A DNA stretch of 30,000 nucleotides. Origin: Lachnospiraceae bacterium. Lineage in GTDB: Bacteria > Bacillota > Clostridia > Oscillospirales > Ruminococcaceae. Below, piece after piece: positions 14,814 to 22,175 of this stretch (position 1 is the first letter of the stretch; every line of letters starts with the position of its first letter). A program made the position numbers and the translations under genes. Under the pieces are notes generated by a model. That model saw nothing but the letters and a program-made list of their open reading frames with translations, was not told where the DNA came from and did no database searches. The DNA is taken from positions 200,554-230,553 of the forward strand of contig JAMPFE010000002.1 of the NCBI GenBank assembly GCA_023664705.1, in the 5' to 3' direction.

Positions 14814-15557
14814 TCACCGACTTTTCCGCGATTTTCCGACAGCCGCGCGGAGTATGCGCAGCTCGTCCTTTGTGAGGTCGCGCCACTCTCCCGACTTCAG
14901 CATTCCCAGCTTAACGCCGCCGATCGCCACGCGCCGCAGTCTGCCGACGTTCAGACCGACCGCCGCGCACATACGGCGTATCTGCCTGTTCAGCCCCTGC
15001 TTGATGACGATGCGCAGGACCGTGCGCTCGGGCTCCTCGACAAGCACGTCCACCGCACACGGCAGCGTTTTTTCGCCGTCGTCGAGCACCACGCCAGCCG
15101 ACAGCCGCATGACCTGCTCCTCGCTTACGCGCCCGTCGACGGTCACGCGGTAGGTCTTGCTCACATGCCTTGACGGGTGCGTTATCTCGTTCGCGAACGC
15201 GCCGTCGTTTGTAAACAGCAGCAGCCCCTCGGAGTTCCTGTCGAGCCTCCCGACGGGCACGACGCGCTCCTCCACGCCCTCCAGCAGCTCCACGGCGGTC
15301 CGCCGCCCCTGCTCGTCCGACATCGTGGTGATGTATCCGCGCGGCTTATTCAGCATTATGTAGCGCTTTTCGGCGGGCACGGCGCCGATGGTCTCCCCGT
15401 GTATTCTGATAACGTCGCGCCCCGCGTCCGCCTTGTCGCCGAGCGAGCAGGGTCTGCCGTTGACCGTAACGGCGCCCTGCGAAATAAGCTCCTCCGCCTT
15501 TCGCCGGGAGCAGTATCCGCTCTCGGCGATGATTTTTTGTATCCTTGCCTTTTCCAT
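14814..15557 (-). CDS. rluB: Ribosomal large subunit pseudouridine synthase B-type
   Basis: The 247-residue RsuA/RluB-family enzyme isomerises a uridine in 23S rRNA. It has an N-terminal S4 RNA-binding domain (RIQKIIAESGYCSRRKAEEL at about 5-24) and a catalytic domain with the motif VGRLDRNSEGLLLFTNDG, where D106 is the catalytic aspartate, then GLNRQIRRMCAAVG. RluB is favoured over RsuA by the Clostridia context, in which rluB follows scpAB, ytfJ and a dacF-like gene, but the exact target base is inferred. Confidence 0.9.
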   Translation of the reverse strand: MEKARIQKIIAESGYCSRRKAEELISQGAVTVNGRPCSLGDKADAGRDVIRIHGETIGAVPAEKRYIMLNKPRGYITTMSDEQGRRTAVELLEGVEERVVPVGRLDRNSEGLLLFTNDGAFANEITHPSRHVSKTYRVTVDGRVSEEQVMRLSAGVVLDDGEKTLPCAVDVLVEEPERTVLRIVIKQGLNRQIRRMCAAVGLNVGRLRRVAIGGVKLGMLKSGEWRDLTKDELRILRAAVGKSRKSR

Positions 15558-15574
15558 TTTACCCTTTCCGACGG

Positions 15575-16687
15575 CTATGCGTAAATGCCGAAAACCGAAA
15601 GTATTTTCTGCCAGACGTTCAGCTTTCCGCTCTCCGCGGCAACGTTCGTGTCCGCGTACAGCGGCACGGACTTTATGATTTTCCCGTCCAACAGAAACTC
15701 GATGCTGCCGAGCGCGTCTCCCTTGAGCACGTCGTTATACACCATTCTCGGCAGCAGCACGCGCCGCTCGAGCCTTGTCCGCTGCTCGGGGGTAAGCGCC
15801 ATCGTCGCGCTGTCCGCGTACACGCCGACGGTGCGCCCCGTCCCCGCGACCGCGACCCTCGCCGAGCAGCCCGTCTCCAGCGGATAAGCGCTCACCTGCG
15901 TAAAGCCGTAGTCGAGCATCTTCGTATGGTCGTTCCAGTCGTCGGGAGCGTTCAGCGTCACAGCGATAAGCGTAACGCCGTCCCGCTCGGCCGCCGAAAC
16001 GAGGCAGCGCCGCGCGTTGTCCGTAAAGCCCGTTTTCACGCCGACAGCGCCCCCGTACAGCCGCAGCATCTTGTTGGAGTTGTACAGCGTGCGCTTGTAC
16101 GGCGGATTGCCGAACTCCACCTCCGCGGATTGACGGCAGACTATTTCGCGGAACGTCTCATTGCGCATGGCGTAAGCCGTCAGCGCCGCGAGCTCCCGCG
16201 CGGTGGTATAATGCCCCTGCGCGTCGAGCCCCGACGGCGTCGCGAAATGCGTATTCGCGAGCCCCAGCTCGGCGGCTTTTGCGTTCATCAGCTCCACGAA
16301 CGCGGAAATGCTCCCCGAGACGGACACCGCAGCGGCGTTTGCCGCGTCGTTGCCCGACGGAAGCAGTATCCCGTACAGCAGATCCCGCCGCGAAACGCGG
16401 TCGCCCCGTTTCAGCCCCATGGACGTGCCCTCGACCATTATCGCCGTGTCGTCCACGGTGAATTCGCGGTCGAGGTCGCCCGCCTCTATCGTCAGTATCG
16501 CGGTCATTATCTTGGTCGTCGAAGCCATAGCGCGCTGCTCGTCGGCGTTTTTATCGTACAGCACCGTGCCCGTCTCCGCCTCGATAAGCACGGCGCTCAC
16601 CGCCGAGGTGCTCACCGCGGAAGCGCCGATGTTGAATATCGGCAATAAAACCGCCAAAGCGACTGCAAAAACGATAGCCTTTTTCAT
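15575..16687 (-). CDS. dacF: D-alanyl-D-alanine carboxypeptidase (PBP5/DacF type)
   Basis: The 370-residue penicillin-binding protein trims the terminal D-Ala from peptidoglycan stem peptides outside the membrane. A signal peptide covers about 1-25. The three active-site motifs are present: SxxK as S57-TTK, SxN as S111-GN, and KTG at 218-220. A beta-rich PBP5 C-terminal domain (about 270-370) ends with a hydrophobic/amphipathic tail. The ATG at 16687 has GGGAGTG upstream; an upstream in-frame ATG at 16717 would put ten polar residues before the signal. The symbol follows the sporulation-operon context and is likely but not proven. Confidence 0.9.
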   Translation of the reverse strand: MKKAIVFAVALAVLLPIFNIGASAVSTSAVSAVLIEAETGTVLYDKNADEQRAMASTTKIMTAILTIEAGDLDREFTVDDTAIMVEGTSMGLKRGDRVSRRDLLYGILLPSGNDAANAAAVSVSGSISAFVELMNAKAAELGLANTHFATPSGLDAQGHYTTARELAALTAYAMRNETFREIVCRQSAEVEFGNPPYKRTLYNSNKMLRLYGGAVGVKTGFTDNARRCLVSAAERDGVTLIAVTLNAPDDWNDHTKMLDYGFTQVSAYPLETGCSARVAVAGTGRTVGVYADSATMALTPEQRTRLERRVLLPRMVYNDVLKGDALGSIEFLLDGKIIKSVPLYADTNVAAESGKLNVWQKILSVFGIYA

Positions 16688-16696
16688 AAGCTCACT

Positions 16697-16721
16697 CCCG
16701 TTGAAAGATATTTTCAACGGG
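16697..16721 (-). promoter_or_regulatory. Perfect hairpin overlapping the dacF ribosome-binding site
   Basis: A 10-bp perfect stem (16697-16706 with 16712-16721) closes a 5-nt loop. On the minus strand its 3' arm ends in GGG, which is the start of the dacF Shine-Dalgarno GGGAGTG. It has no T tract, so it is not a typical terminator. It could reduce dacF translation or mark an RNA-processing site between ytfJ and dacF. Confidence 0.5.
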
Positions 16722-16744
16722 TAGTATGCGCCGATTTTGTAAAA

Positions 16745-17146
16745 TTATTCCTTGCTTTCGTCGAGCTTCTCCTCGGCTTTGTCCTTTTTGCCGCCCGCCA
16801 TGCCCTTAAGCTTCTCGATAAGCCCGGGTATAGCGTCGATAACGCCCTCCACGGGAGAGCTCTTCGCGCCCAGCTCCATAAGCTGCACGTCGCCGTCGGA
16901 CTTGATGACGATAAACGCCACGGGCTTTACGGTAACGCCCGCGCCCGAGCCGCCCGCGAACTTCTCCGCGACGGCGGTCGGCAGGTCGCTGCCGCCCGAC
17001 GCGAACCCGAACGAGACCTTTGAAACGGGGATTATCGTCGTGCCCTCGGGCGAGCTTATCGGCTCGCCGATAATGGTGTTGACGTCCACCATTTCGCGGA
17101 TCTTCTCCATGGAAACGCCCATAATTCCCTCGATAGGATGTGCCAT
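16745..17146 (-). CDS. ytfJ: GerW-family sporulation protein YtfJ
   Basis: The 133-residue protein starts at an ATG with SD AAAGGAG; the frame continues 24 bp further upstream to 17170 without a better site. Seen are the family features HPIEGIMGVSMEKIREMVDV, NTIIGEPI, the central GTTIIPVSKVSFGFASGGS, a Gly-rich GGSGAGVTVKPVAFIVI and a charged Lys/Glu tail. In Bacillus the family (GerW) is made in the forespore and needed for L-alanine germination. It lies next to ytfI, as in other Firmicutes. Confidence 0.93.
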   Translation of the reverse strand: MAHPIEGIMGVSMEKIREMVDVNTIIGEPISSPEGTTIIPVSKVSFGFASGGSDLPTAVAEKFAGGSGAGVTVKPVAFIVIKSDGDVQLMELGAKSSPVEGVIDAIPGLIEKLKGMAGGKKDKAEEKLDESKE

Positions 17147-17196
17147 AATTAACTCCTTTCGCAAACGCAATGCATACTCTTTTGATATGCATTATA

Positions 17197-17949
17197 TTAC
17201 TTCTTAATAAACTTATCAACAGCCGACTTTGCCTCGCCGTGAGCGCGGTAGAACCTCAACGCCCTGCCGAGCAGCGTAAACACAAAAGCCAGCGCCGCGA
17301 TCAATGTTAGCCGCGCCTCGGCGTGACATTCGGCGGTCGTCCTCTCGCGCTGAAAATCCACGCCGATATTCAAGCCGTCAACGGGCTTCAGCGTAAAATA
17401 TCCGTCTATCCAGCCCAGCGCGTTCCCGACGAGGATATTCGCGCCGCCGTAGGTCAGCGCCGCCTTTGCCGCGTCCTCGCCGCCGCAGACGATGTCGAGA
17501 TAAAAATGCGATATCCTCGTGCGCTTGAGCAGCTTTTTCAGCGGCTTCCCGAGACTGTCCAGCACCAGCTTTACCACCTCGAAAATATCCCCCAGCGACT
17601 TTTTCTCCTTGTCGTCCTTCTCGGATTTCGGAGACTTTTCGGGCGTTTTATCGCCCTTTTCGGCGGGTTTTTCCTTCTCGGCATCGCCTTTTTCGGCAGC
17701 GTCGGCTCGGGCGGTCTCCCCGTCCTCGGCAGCCGCCTTCACGACCTTCTTCGCCTTTCTGTCCTTTCGGCGCGTTTTTTTCCTTTTCGCGGGGACCCTC
17801 ACTATCGTGAAGAACAGATAGCTTATCCTCAAATAAACCTCGCCGCCGTAATCGAAAATGACCGTCACATTGCACAAAAGCAGCACCAAAATCACGACAA
17901 GCACCGCACCCGCTATTATCCAGCCCAAAAGCTCACCCCCAATATTCAA
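17197..17949 (-). CDS. ytfI: DUF2953 protein (YtfI-like)
   Basis: The protein of about 250 residues has an N-terminal membrane segment (about 8-30), then FDYGGEVYLRISYLFF, a long highly charged Lys/Glu/Asp linker (about 55-120), and a C-terminal DUF2953 region with SHFYLDIVCGGEDAAKAALTY and YGGANILVGN. The family neighbours ytfJ in spore formers. The start is uncertain. The frame begins with a TTG overlapping the scpB stop (TTGA), but another TTG at 17928 has the better ribosome site (GGGGGTGAG) and gives a protein 7 residues shorter. The charged linker is lower in complexity than the rest. Confidence 0.85.
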   Translation of the reverse strand: MNIGGELLGWIIAGAVLVVILVLLLCNVTVIFDYGGEVYLRISYLFFTIVRVPAKRKKTRRKDRKAKKVVKAAAEDGETARADAAEKGDAEKEKPAEKGDKTPEKSPKSEKDDKEKKSLGDIFEVVKLVLDSLGKPLKKLLKRTRISHFYLDIVCGGEDAAKAALTYGGANILVGNALGWIDGYFTLKPVDGLNIGVDFQRERTTAECHAEARLTLIAALAFVFTLLGRALRFYRAHGEAKSAVDKFIKK

Positions 17950-18572
17950 CTATCGGGAGTTTCTCCCTCGCCGTCCGAAGCGGTCTCATCGCCCTCGCCG
18001 CCCTCGTCGTCACCGTAATTCATCGTTTCCTCGTATTCGTCGAAATCTATCTGGTCGGTGCTGCCCGGTATCGGCGGCAGTTCTTCGAGACTGCTAAGCC
18101 CGAAGCACCTTAAAAACGTATCGGTAGTCCTGTACGCGATAGGCCGCCCGGGCACGTCGTTCAGCCGCCCGTGCTCCTCGAGAAGCTCGCGCTCCACAAG
18201 GCTGCGCACCACGCCCGAGCTGTCCACGCCGCGCACTTGGTCGATAAACCCGCGCGTCACGGGCTGATTGTACGCGACAATCGCCAGCACCTCCAGCGCC
18301 GCGGGCGACAGCGGAACCTGCCTGCGCGTCTCCATTGCCGTCTTTATATACCGCGCGAATTCGGGTCTCGTCATCATCTGAAAGCCGTTTCCTAGCTTCC
18401 CTATCGTAAGCGCGCTGCCCTGCTCGCAGTAGCGGTCGTTAAGGCGCTCCACAATGCGCTCCACGGTCTCCTTTTCTATCTCCGCGGCAGCCGCGAGCTT
18501 GTCCGCCTCGATAGGCTCCCCGTGCGCGAAAAGCACCGCCTCCACAGCCGCCATTCCCTCGCTGAATTTCAC
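17946..18572 (-). CDS. scpB: Segregation and condensation protein B
   Basis: The 208-residue ScpB is a winged-helix kleisin-associated subunit of the Smc-ScpAB condensin that organises and separates chromosomes. Typical elements are AAVEAVLFAHGEPI, EVLAIVAYNQPVTRGFIDQV, the RGVDSSGVVRSLVERELL helix and GRPIAYRTTDTFLRCFGL. The C-terminal about 40 residues are acidic. The start is a GTG overlapping the scpA stop (GTGA), so translation is coupled. Confidence 0.95.
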   Translation of the reverse strand: MKFSEGMAAVEAVLFAHGEPIEADKLAAAAEIEKETVERIVERLNDRYCEQGSALTIGKLGNGFQMMTRPEFARYIKTAMETRRQVPLSPAALEVLAIVAYNQPVTRGFIDQVRGVDSSGVVRSLVERELLEEHGRLNDVPGRPIAYRTTDTFLRCFGLSSLEELPPIPGSTDQIDFDEYEETMNYGDDEGGEGDETASDGEGETPDS

Positions 18573-19333
18573 TCGCCGACCTCCCCGCTCTCCCCGTCGT
18601 TGACGTTATTTTCGAGCGCCGCAAGCGCCCTCGCTCTGTCCTCGGCGGTCGCGAGCCTTATGCTCTCCCCGTCCTCCGAGATGATTATCCTGCCGTCCTT
18701 TGAAAGCTCCAGCACCGCCAGAAACGTCGCGACCTTGCGCGAGCGCGGCTGCCCCTCGTACAGCTCCCCGAGCGTGACCGTTTTCTTCAGCCGCAGGCTT
18801 TTCAGTATCGAAAACACCCCAGTGAAAACCGTTACATAGCTCTTTTCGACAACGGGCGCGGGCGGGCGCATATTGAACTCCGCCTTTTTCCGCGAGCGCT
18901 CCGAGACAGCCCCGTAAGCCAGCAGTATCTCCTCGGGCTGATGAGTAAGCCTATAAGCGTTGTCGATATCTATCTTCACGGGCGCGCGCACGAATATCGT
19001 GTCGCCTTGGTAACGCCGTTTCAGCCGCTCCGCCATGGTCTTGCAGAGCGCCAGCTCGATAAGCGCGCCCTGAAGCTCGCGCTTGAGCTGCTCGGCTTCC
19101 TCTTTCGGCAGCAGCGCCGCGGACTTTATCAGAATGAGCCGCGCCGCCATTTCGAGGAAGTCCGACGTGACCTCCATATCCGCCTCTGTCATGCGCTCCA
19201 GATACAGCAGAAACTGATCCAGCAGCACGGTTATCTCGACGTCCTGAATGTTCAGCTTGTGCTTTTGAATGAGCATAAGCAGCAGGTCGAGCGGTCCCTC
19301 AAAGACCTCCAGTTTAAAATTAAGCTCCGTCAT
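18569..19333 (-). CDS. scpA: Segregation and condensation protein A
   Basis: The protein of about 254 residues is the kleisin subunit bridging Smc heads. Signature stretches are the N-terminal VFEGPLDLLLMLIQKHKLNI, then FLEMAARLILIKSAALLP, and the C-terminal winged helix with KVATFLAVLELSKDGRI. The ATG at 19333 (MTELNFKLEVF) is chosen because it gives the canonical N-terminus and directly follows the upstream stop; a GTG at 19375 is also in frame but would add 14 atypical residues. The ribosome site is weak, suggesting coupling to the M50 gene. Confidence 0.95.
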   Translation of the reverse strand: MTELNFKLEVFEGPLDLLLMLIQKHKLNIQDVEITVLLDQFLLYLERMTEADMEVTSDFLEMAARLILIKSAALLPKEEAEQLKRELQGALIELALCKTMAERLKRRYQGDTIFVRAPVKIDIDNAYRLTHQPEEILLAYGAVSERSRKKAEFNMRPPAPVVEKSYVTVFTGVFSILKSLRLKKTVTLGELYEGQPRSRKVATFLAVLELSKDGRIIISEDGESIRLATAEDRARALAALENNVNDGESGEVGE

Positions 19334-19335
19334 AC

Positions 19336-20025
19336 TCAGCAAATGAACCTCGTGATAAGGTCGAGGAAGCTCCACACGCCGTTCTCGAGGAACATCAGCG
19401 GCGCGTCCAGAACGTTGGATATCAGCAGCAGGAGCACGACAAAGTTGATTATCTGCCCGTTTCTTTCCATAAAATACACGGCCTTCGCGGGCAGAAAGCT
19501 CGCCAGAATATGATAACCGTCGAACGGCGGTATCGGGATAAGGTTGAATATCCCGAGAAAGATGTTTATTTGGATTATCTGATTAAGCCCGAGCATGATG
19601 TAGACGGCGGTCTCGCTCGTGACGGCGCCCGCCGCTATCATTATCTTATAGATTATCATCACGATAAGCGCCAGCACGATGTTCGACAGCGGCCCCGCCA
19701 GTGACACCAGCACATTCGCGGCGCGCATCGAGACCTTTCGGCAGTTCCGCAAATCCACGGGCGTGGGCTTTGCCCAGCCTATGCAGCATATGCACATGCA
19801 AATCGCGCCCATGGGGTCGATATGCGCGAGTGGGTTCAGCGTAATGCGCCCCTGCCGCTCCGCGGTATCGTCGCCGAGAATTTTCGCCGCCAGCGCGTGC
19901 GCGCACTCGTGTATCGGAAAGCAGAGAAAAATTATCACGAACACGGAGAAAAACATTATCACGACCGTGAGCAGCTCGCAGTTCCCCGCAAAGTAGTCAA
20001 ATAAATACAATAAAGCGCCCTTCAC
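19336..20025 (-). CDS. Site-2-protease-family membrane metalloprotease (M50)
   Basis: The 229-residue membrane protein has four to six hydrophobic segments, a zinc-binding HECAH in the first third and a second motif NLIPIPPFDGYHIL, whose Asp is the third metal ligand. The segment TLNPLAHIDPMGAI is typical of the YwhC/rhomboid-like M50B group next to scpA in Firmicutes. The start is a GTG at 20025 preceded by GGAGG at 6 bp; the frame extends further to 20115, but that extension would lie upstream of the promoter's start site. The substrate is unknown. Confidence 0.9.
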   Translation of the reverse strand: MKGALLYLFDYFAGNCELLTVVIMFFSVFVIIFLCFPIHECAHALAAKILGDDTAERQGRITLNPLAHIDPMGAICMCICCIGWAKPTPVDLRNCRKVSMRAANVLVSLAGPLSNIVLALIVMIIYKIMIAAGAVTSETAVYIMLGLNQIIQINIFLGIFNLIPIPPFDGYHILASFLPAKAVYFMERNGQIINFVVLLLLISNVLDAPLMFLENGVWSFLDLITRFIC

Positions 20026-20062
20026 TTTTGTCCTCCAAGAAACATAAAGATATACAATATAT

Positions 20063-20091
20063 ATTATAACACAAATCGCCGTATATTTCAA
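20063..20091 (-). promoter_or_regulatory. Sigma-A promoter of the eight-gene scp operon
   Basis: On the minus strand TTGAAA (20086-20091) and TATAAT (20063-20068) are 17 bp apart. The transcript would start near 20056, leaving about 30 bp before the GTG of the M50 gene. Confidence 0.85.
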
Positions 20092-20113
20092 GTGCATTCG
20101 GAAAATTTTCCGC

Positions 20114-20145
20114 AAAAAAATTCTCTTCCGAATTTCGGAAGAGAA
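20114..20145 (-). terminator. Terminator of the epimerase-like gene
   Basis: On the minus strand a 10-11-bp stem (20121-20131 with 20135-20145) is followed by seven T residues. It lies 7 bp after the stop at 20152. Confidence 0.92.
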
Positions 20146-20151
20146 CCGCGG

Positions 20152-20946
20152 CTAGCCGAGCTTGTCGACTATCTCGGAAAGCGCGTCCACGGAGCTTTTC
20201 AGCTCGGAAAATTCCCCGTAGTTGTCGCGGTAGAGCTCCACGATAAACGCCCCCGCATATCCGTGCGAAAACAGTCTCCGCGCCAGCAGCCCGAAGTCGA
20301 AATTCCCCCTCCCGACGGGCAAGCAGTCGCGGTCTCCGTCGCCGTCCGAGAGGTGACAGTGCACTATGCTCTCCCCGAGCGCCTCCACGTAATCGAGGGG
20401 GTCCTCGCCGCTGCGGCGCGCCTGCTTCAGGTCCAACACGAATTTTGCGTCCTCTCCGAGTTCGCGCTTCATCATTTTCAGAAACTCCAGCCGCCCCGAA
20501 AGGCAGTAATGCACGTTCTCCTGCGCTACGGCAACGCCGTATTCCCGTCCGACCCCGCTCAGCAGCCGAAACTGCTCCACATAATGCTTTGGCGTGCATT
20601 TGCTGCTGTTGATAGCCCCGTGCACCACGAAAACCTTAGCGCCGAGCCTGTTCATGCTGCCGAAAAAGCCGCGGTACAGCTCTATCATCTCCTCGACGCG
20701 CCTGTCGTAGGTCGAGAACAGGAAAACGCTCTCCATGGGCGACGAAAACGGGTGGAACGACGTCACGGTCATTCCGTTTTCGTCGCGGATTTTGCACATT
20801 TGCGAAATATAAGGCTCGCCGCCCTCGCGGACGGAATTCGCGAAAACCTCCGCGCACTTCACGCCGAGCCGCGCCAGCTCCGCGAAAGCGTCCTCGACGT
20901 GCAGAGGATACAAGGAAGCCGTGGAAACGCCGATATTTATTTTCAT
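20152..20946 (-). CDS. Sugar phosphate isomerase/epimerase-like TIM-barrel protein
   Basis: The 264-residue protein belongs to the AP endonuclease 2/xylose-isomerase-like barrel superfamily. It starts MKINIGVSTASLYP and has metal-ligand-type residues in register along the strands: CAEVF, TSFHPF, KVFVVHGA, VAQENVHY, KFVLDLKQARRSG, IVHCHLSDGDGD and AFIVELYRDN. The Glu, Asp, His and Glu positions suit a divalent-metal sugar epimerase or isomerase, but the substrate cannot be inferred. SD GGGGG precedes the ATG. It is monocistronic, with its own promoter and terminator. Confidence 0.85.
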   Translation of the reverse strand: MKINIGVSTASLYPLHVEDAFAELARLGVKCAEVFANSVREGGEPYISQMCKIRDENGMTVTSFHPFSSPMESVFLFSTYDRRVEEMIELYRGFFGSMNRLGAKVFVVHGAINSSKCTPKHYVEQFRLLSGVGREYGVAVAQENVHYCLSGRLEFLKMMKRELGEDAKFVLDLKQARRSGEDPLDYVEALGESIVHCHLSDGDGDRDCLPVGRGNFDFGLLARRLFSHGYAGAFIVELYRDNYGEFSELKSSVDALSEIVDKLG

Positions 20947-20983
20947 GAAAAGACCCCCGCTGCATTAAACAACTTCTGTTAAA

Positions 20984-21012
20984 ATTATAACATAATTCCC
21001 CCGAAAAATCAA
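20984..21012 (-). promoter_or_regulatory. Sigma-A promoter of the epimerase-like gene
   Basis: On the minus strand TTGATT (21007-21012) and TATAAT (20984-20989) are 17 bp apart. The -10 lies inside an imperfect palindrome (TGTTA-N6-TAACA) that might be an operator. Confidence 0.82.
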
Positions 21013-21041
21013 GAATATTTTTAACTTTTTGCCAAATAATA
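21013..21041 (+). promoter_or_regulatory. Possible sigma-G-type promoter of the germination cluster
   Basis: GAATA (21013-21017), a 17-bp spacer and AATAATA (21035-21041) resemble the forespore sigma-G pattern GMATR-N17/18-CATNNTA, with one mismatch at the C. Germination receptor operons are usually sigma-G dependent, which supports the idea. AT-rich sequence makes chance matches common. Confidence 0.3.
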
Positions 21042-21066
21042 ACCAAAAAAAGCAAGGAGATTTTTT

Positions 21067-21738
21067 ATGGCGATAGTATTGATAAGAGCCGTTATTTTGT
21101 ATATAGTGATAACGTTTTCGCTCCGTCTTATGGGCAAGCGGCAGCTCGGGGAGCTCCAGCCGTCCGAGCTCGTGGTCACGATACTCATCTCGAATATCGC
21201 GGCTATCCCCGTCGAGGACAGCTCCATGCCGATGATAATGGGCATCGTGCCTATTTTAACGCTCGTCTGCCTCGACGTCATAATGTCGGGCATTATGCTG
21301 AAGTCCGCGAAGGTTCGCAAGCTGATGATAGGCAGCCCGCGGATAATCATCTCCGAGGGCGACATCCTCCAGAAGGAGATGAAGCGCCTGCGCTACACCG
21401 TCGACGACCTCACGGAAGCCATGCGCGAGCAGCAGATCTTCGACGTCACGCAGATCCAGTACGCCATCGTCGAGACCACGGGCAAGATAAGCTTTCTCCT
21501 CAAAAAGGACTATCAGCCCTCCGAAAAGCAAGACGTCAAGGCGGGCGGCAGCACCGAAAACCCTCCCTCGGTAATTATCCGCGACGGCATCGCCGACAAG
21601 GAGCAGCTCCGTCTGCTCGGTCTCGGCGAGCAGTGGCTCACGAAGATACTCCGCGAAAACGGCGTCAGCATAAAGGGCGTGTTCCTGATGACCGCCGACA
21701 AAAACGGCAGCCATACCATTGTAAAAAAAGCGGGGTGA
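21067..21738 (+). CDS. DUF421/YetF-family membrane protein
   Basis: The 223-residue protein has three N-terminal membrane segments (about 1-80, with LRLMGKRQLGELQPSELVVT and SNIAAIPVEDSSMP) and a cytoplasmic region with the DUF421 pattern IGSPRIIISEGDILQKEMKR, then YTVDDLTEAMREQQIFDVTQ and AIVETTGKISFLLK. The family occurs next to germination receptor genes in clostridia and bacilli, and its members have been linked to spore coat or germination, but the biochemical role is unclear. SD AAGGAG precedes the ATG. It is the first gene of a five-gene plus-strand cluster. Confidence 0.93.
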   Translation: MAIVLIRAVILYIVITFSLRLMGKRQLGELQPSELVVTILISNIAAIPVEDSSMPMIMGIVPILTLVCLDVIMSGIMLKSAKVRKLMIGSPRIIISEGDILQKEMKRLRYTVDDLTEAMREQQIFDVTQIQYAIVETTGKISFLLKKDYQPSEKQDVKAGGSTENPPSVIIRDGIADKEQLRLLGLGEQWLTKILRENGVSIKGVFLMTADKNGSHTIVKKAG

Positions 21739-21742
21739 GCGC

Positions 21743-22120
21743 GTGAACAGGATAATAATCAGCGTCGTGATACTCTGCGTCATGTCGGTGTGCTGCTTCG
21801 CTTCCGTGGGGGTTGTAAACGATTTCACGGACAAGCTCTGCGCCAAGATAGACGAGGTCGAAAAGGCTTTCGAAGAGCAAGACAAAGAAAAGTCCTCCAA
21901 AGCCGCCGAGGAGCTGCAGAACGAGTGGAGCAGGTTCCTCGATACGGCGATACTCGTCAACGACCTCGGTCACGCCCTCGAGATAACAAGCTCGATAGCC
22001 GAGGTCTATTCCTTCGCGCAGGAGCAGAACGAGGAGCTCTACGCCGCCTGCGACCGCGCCCAGGCGCAGATAGAGATGTTCCGCGATATGCAGACGCCCA
22101 CGCTCTGGAAAATTTTGTGA
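21743..22120 (+). CDS. DUF4363-family protein
   Basis: The 125-residue protein starts at a GTG 5 bp after the DUF421 stop, with GGGGTGAG as ribosome site. An N-terminal signal anchor (about 1-22, IIISVVILCVMSVCCFASVG) is followed by a helical Glu/Lys-rich domain with the family pattern of an EWSRFLDTAILV helix and AEVYSFAQEQNEEL. DUF4363 proteins are regularly encoded beside YetF-like genes in spore formers. It should be exported or membrane-tethered. The function is unknown. Confidence 0.85.
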   Translation: MNRIIISVVILCVMSVCCFASVGVVNDFTDKLCAKIDEVEKAFEEQDKEKSSKAAEELQNEWSRFLDTAILVNDLGHALEITSSIAEVYSFAQEQNEELYAACDRAQAQIEMFRDMQTPTLWKIL

Positions 22121-22175
22121 TAAAAGGGAATATTTTGCAATATCACGCGGAAAAATAATCAAAAAGGAGAGCGCA

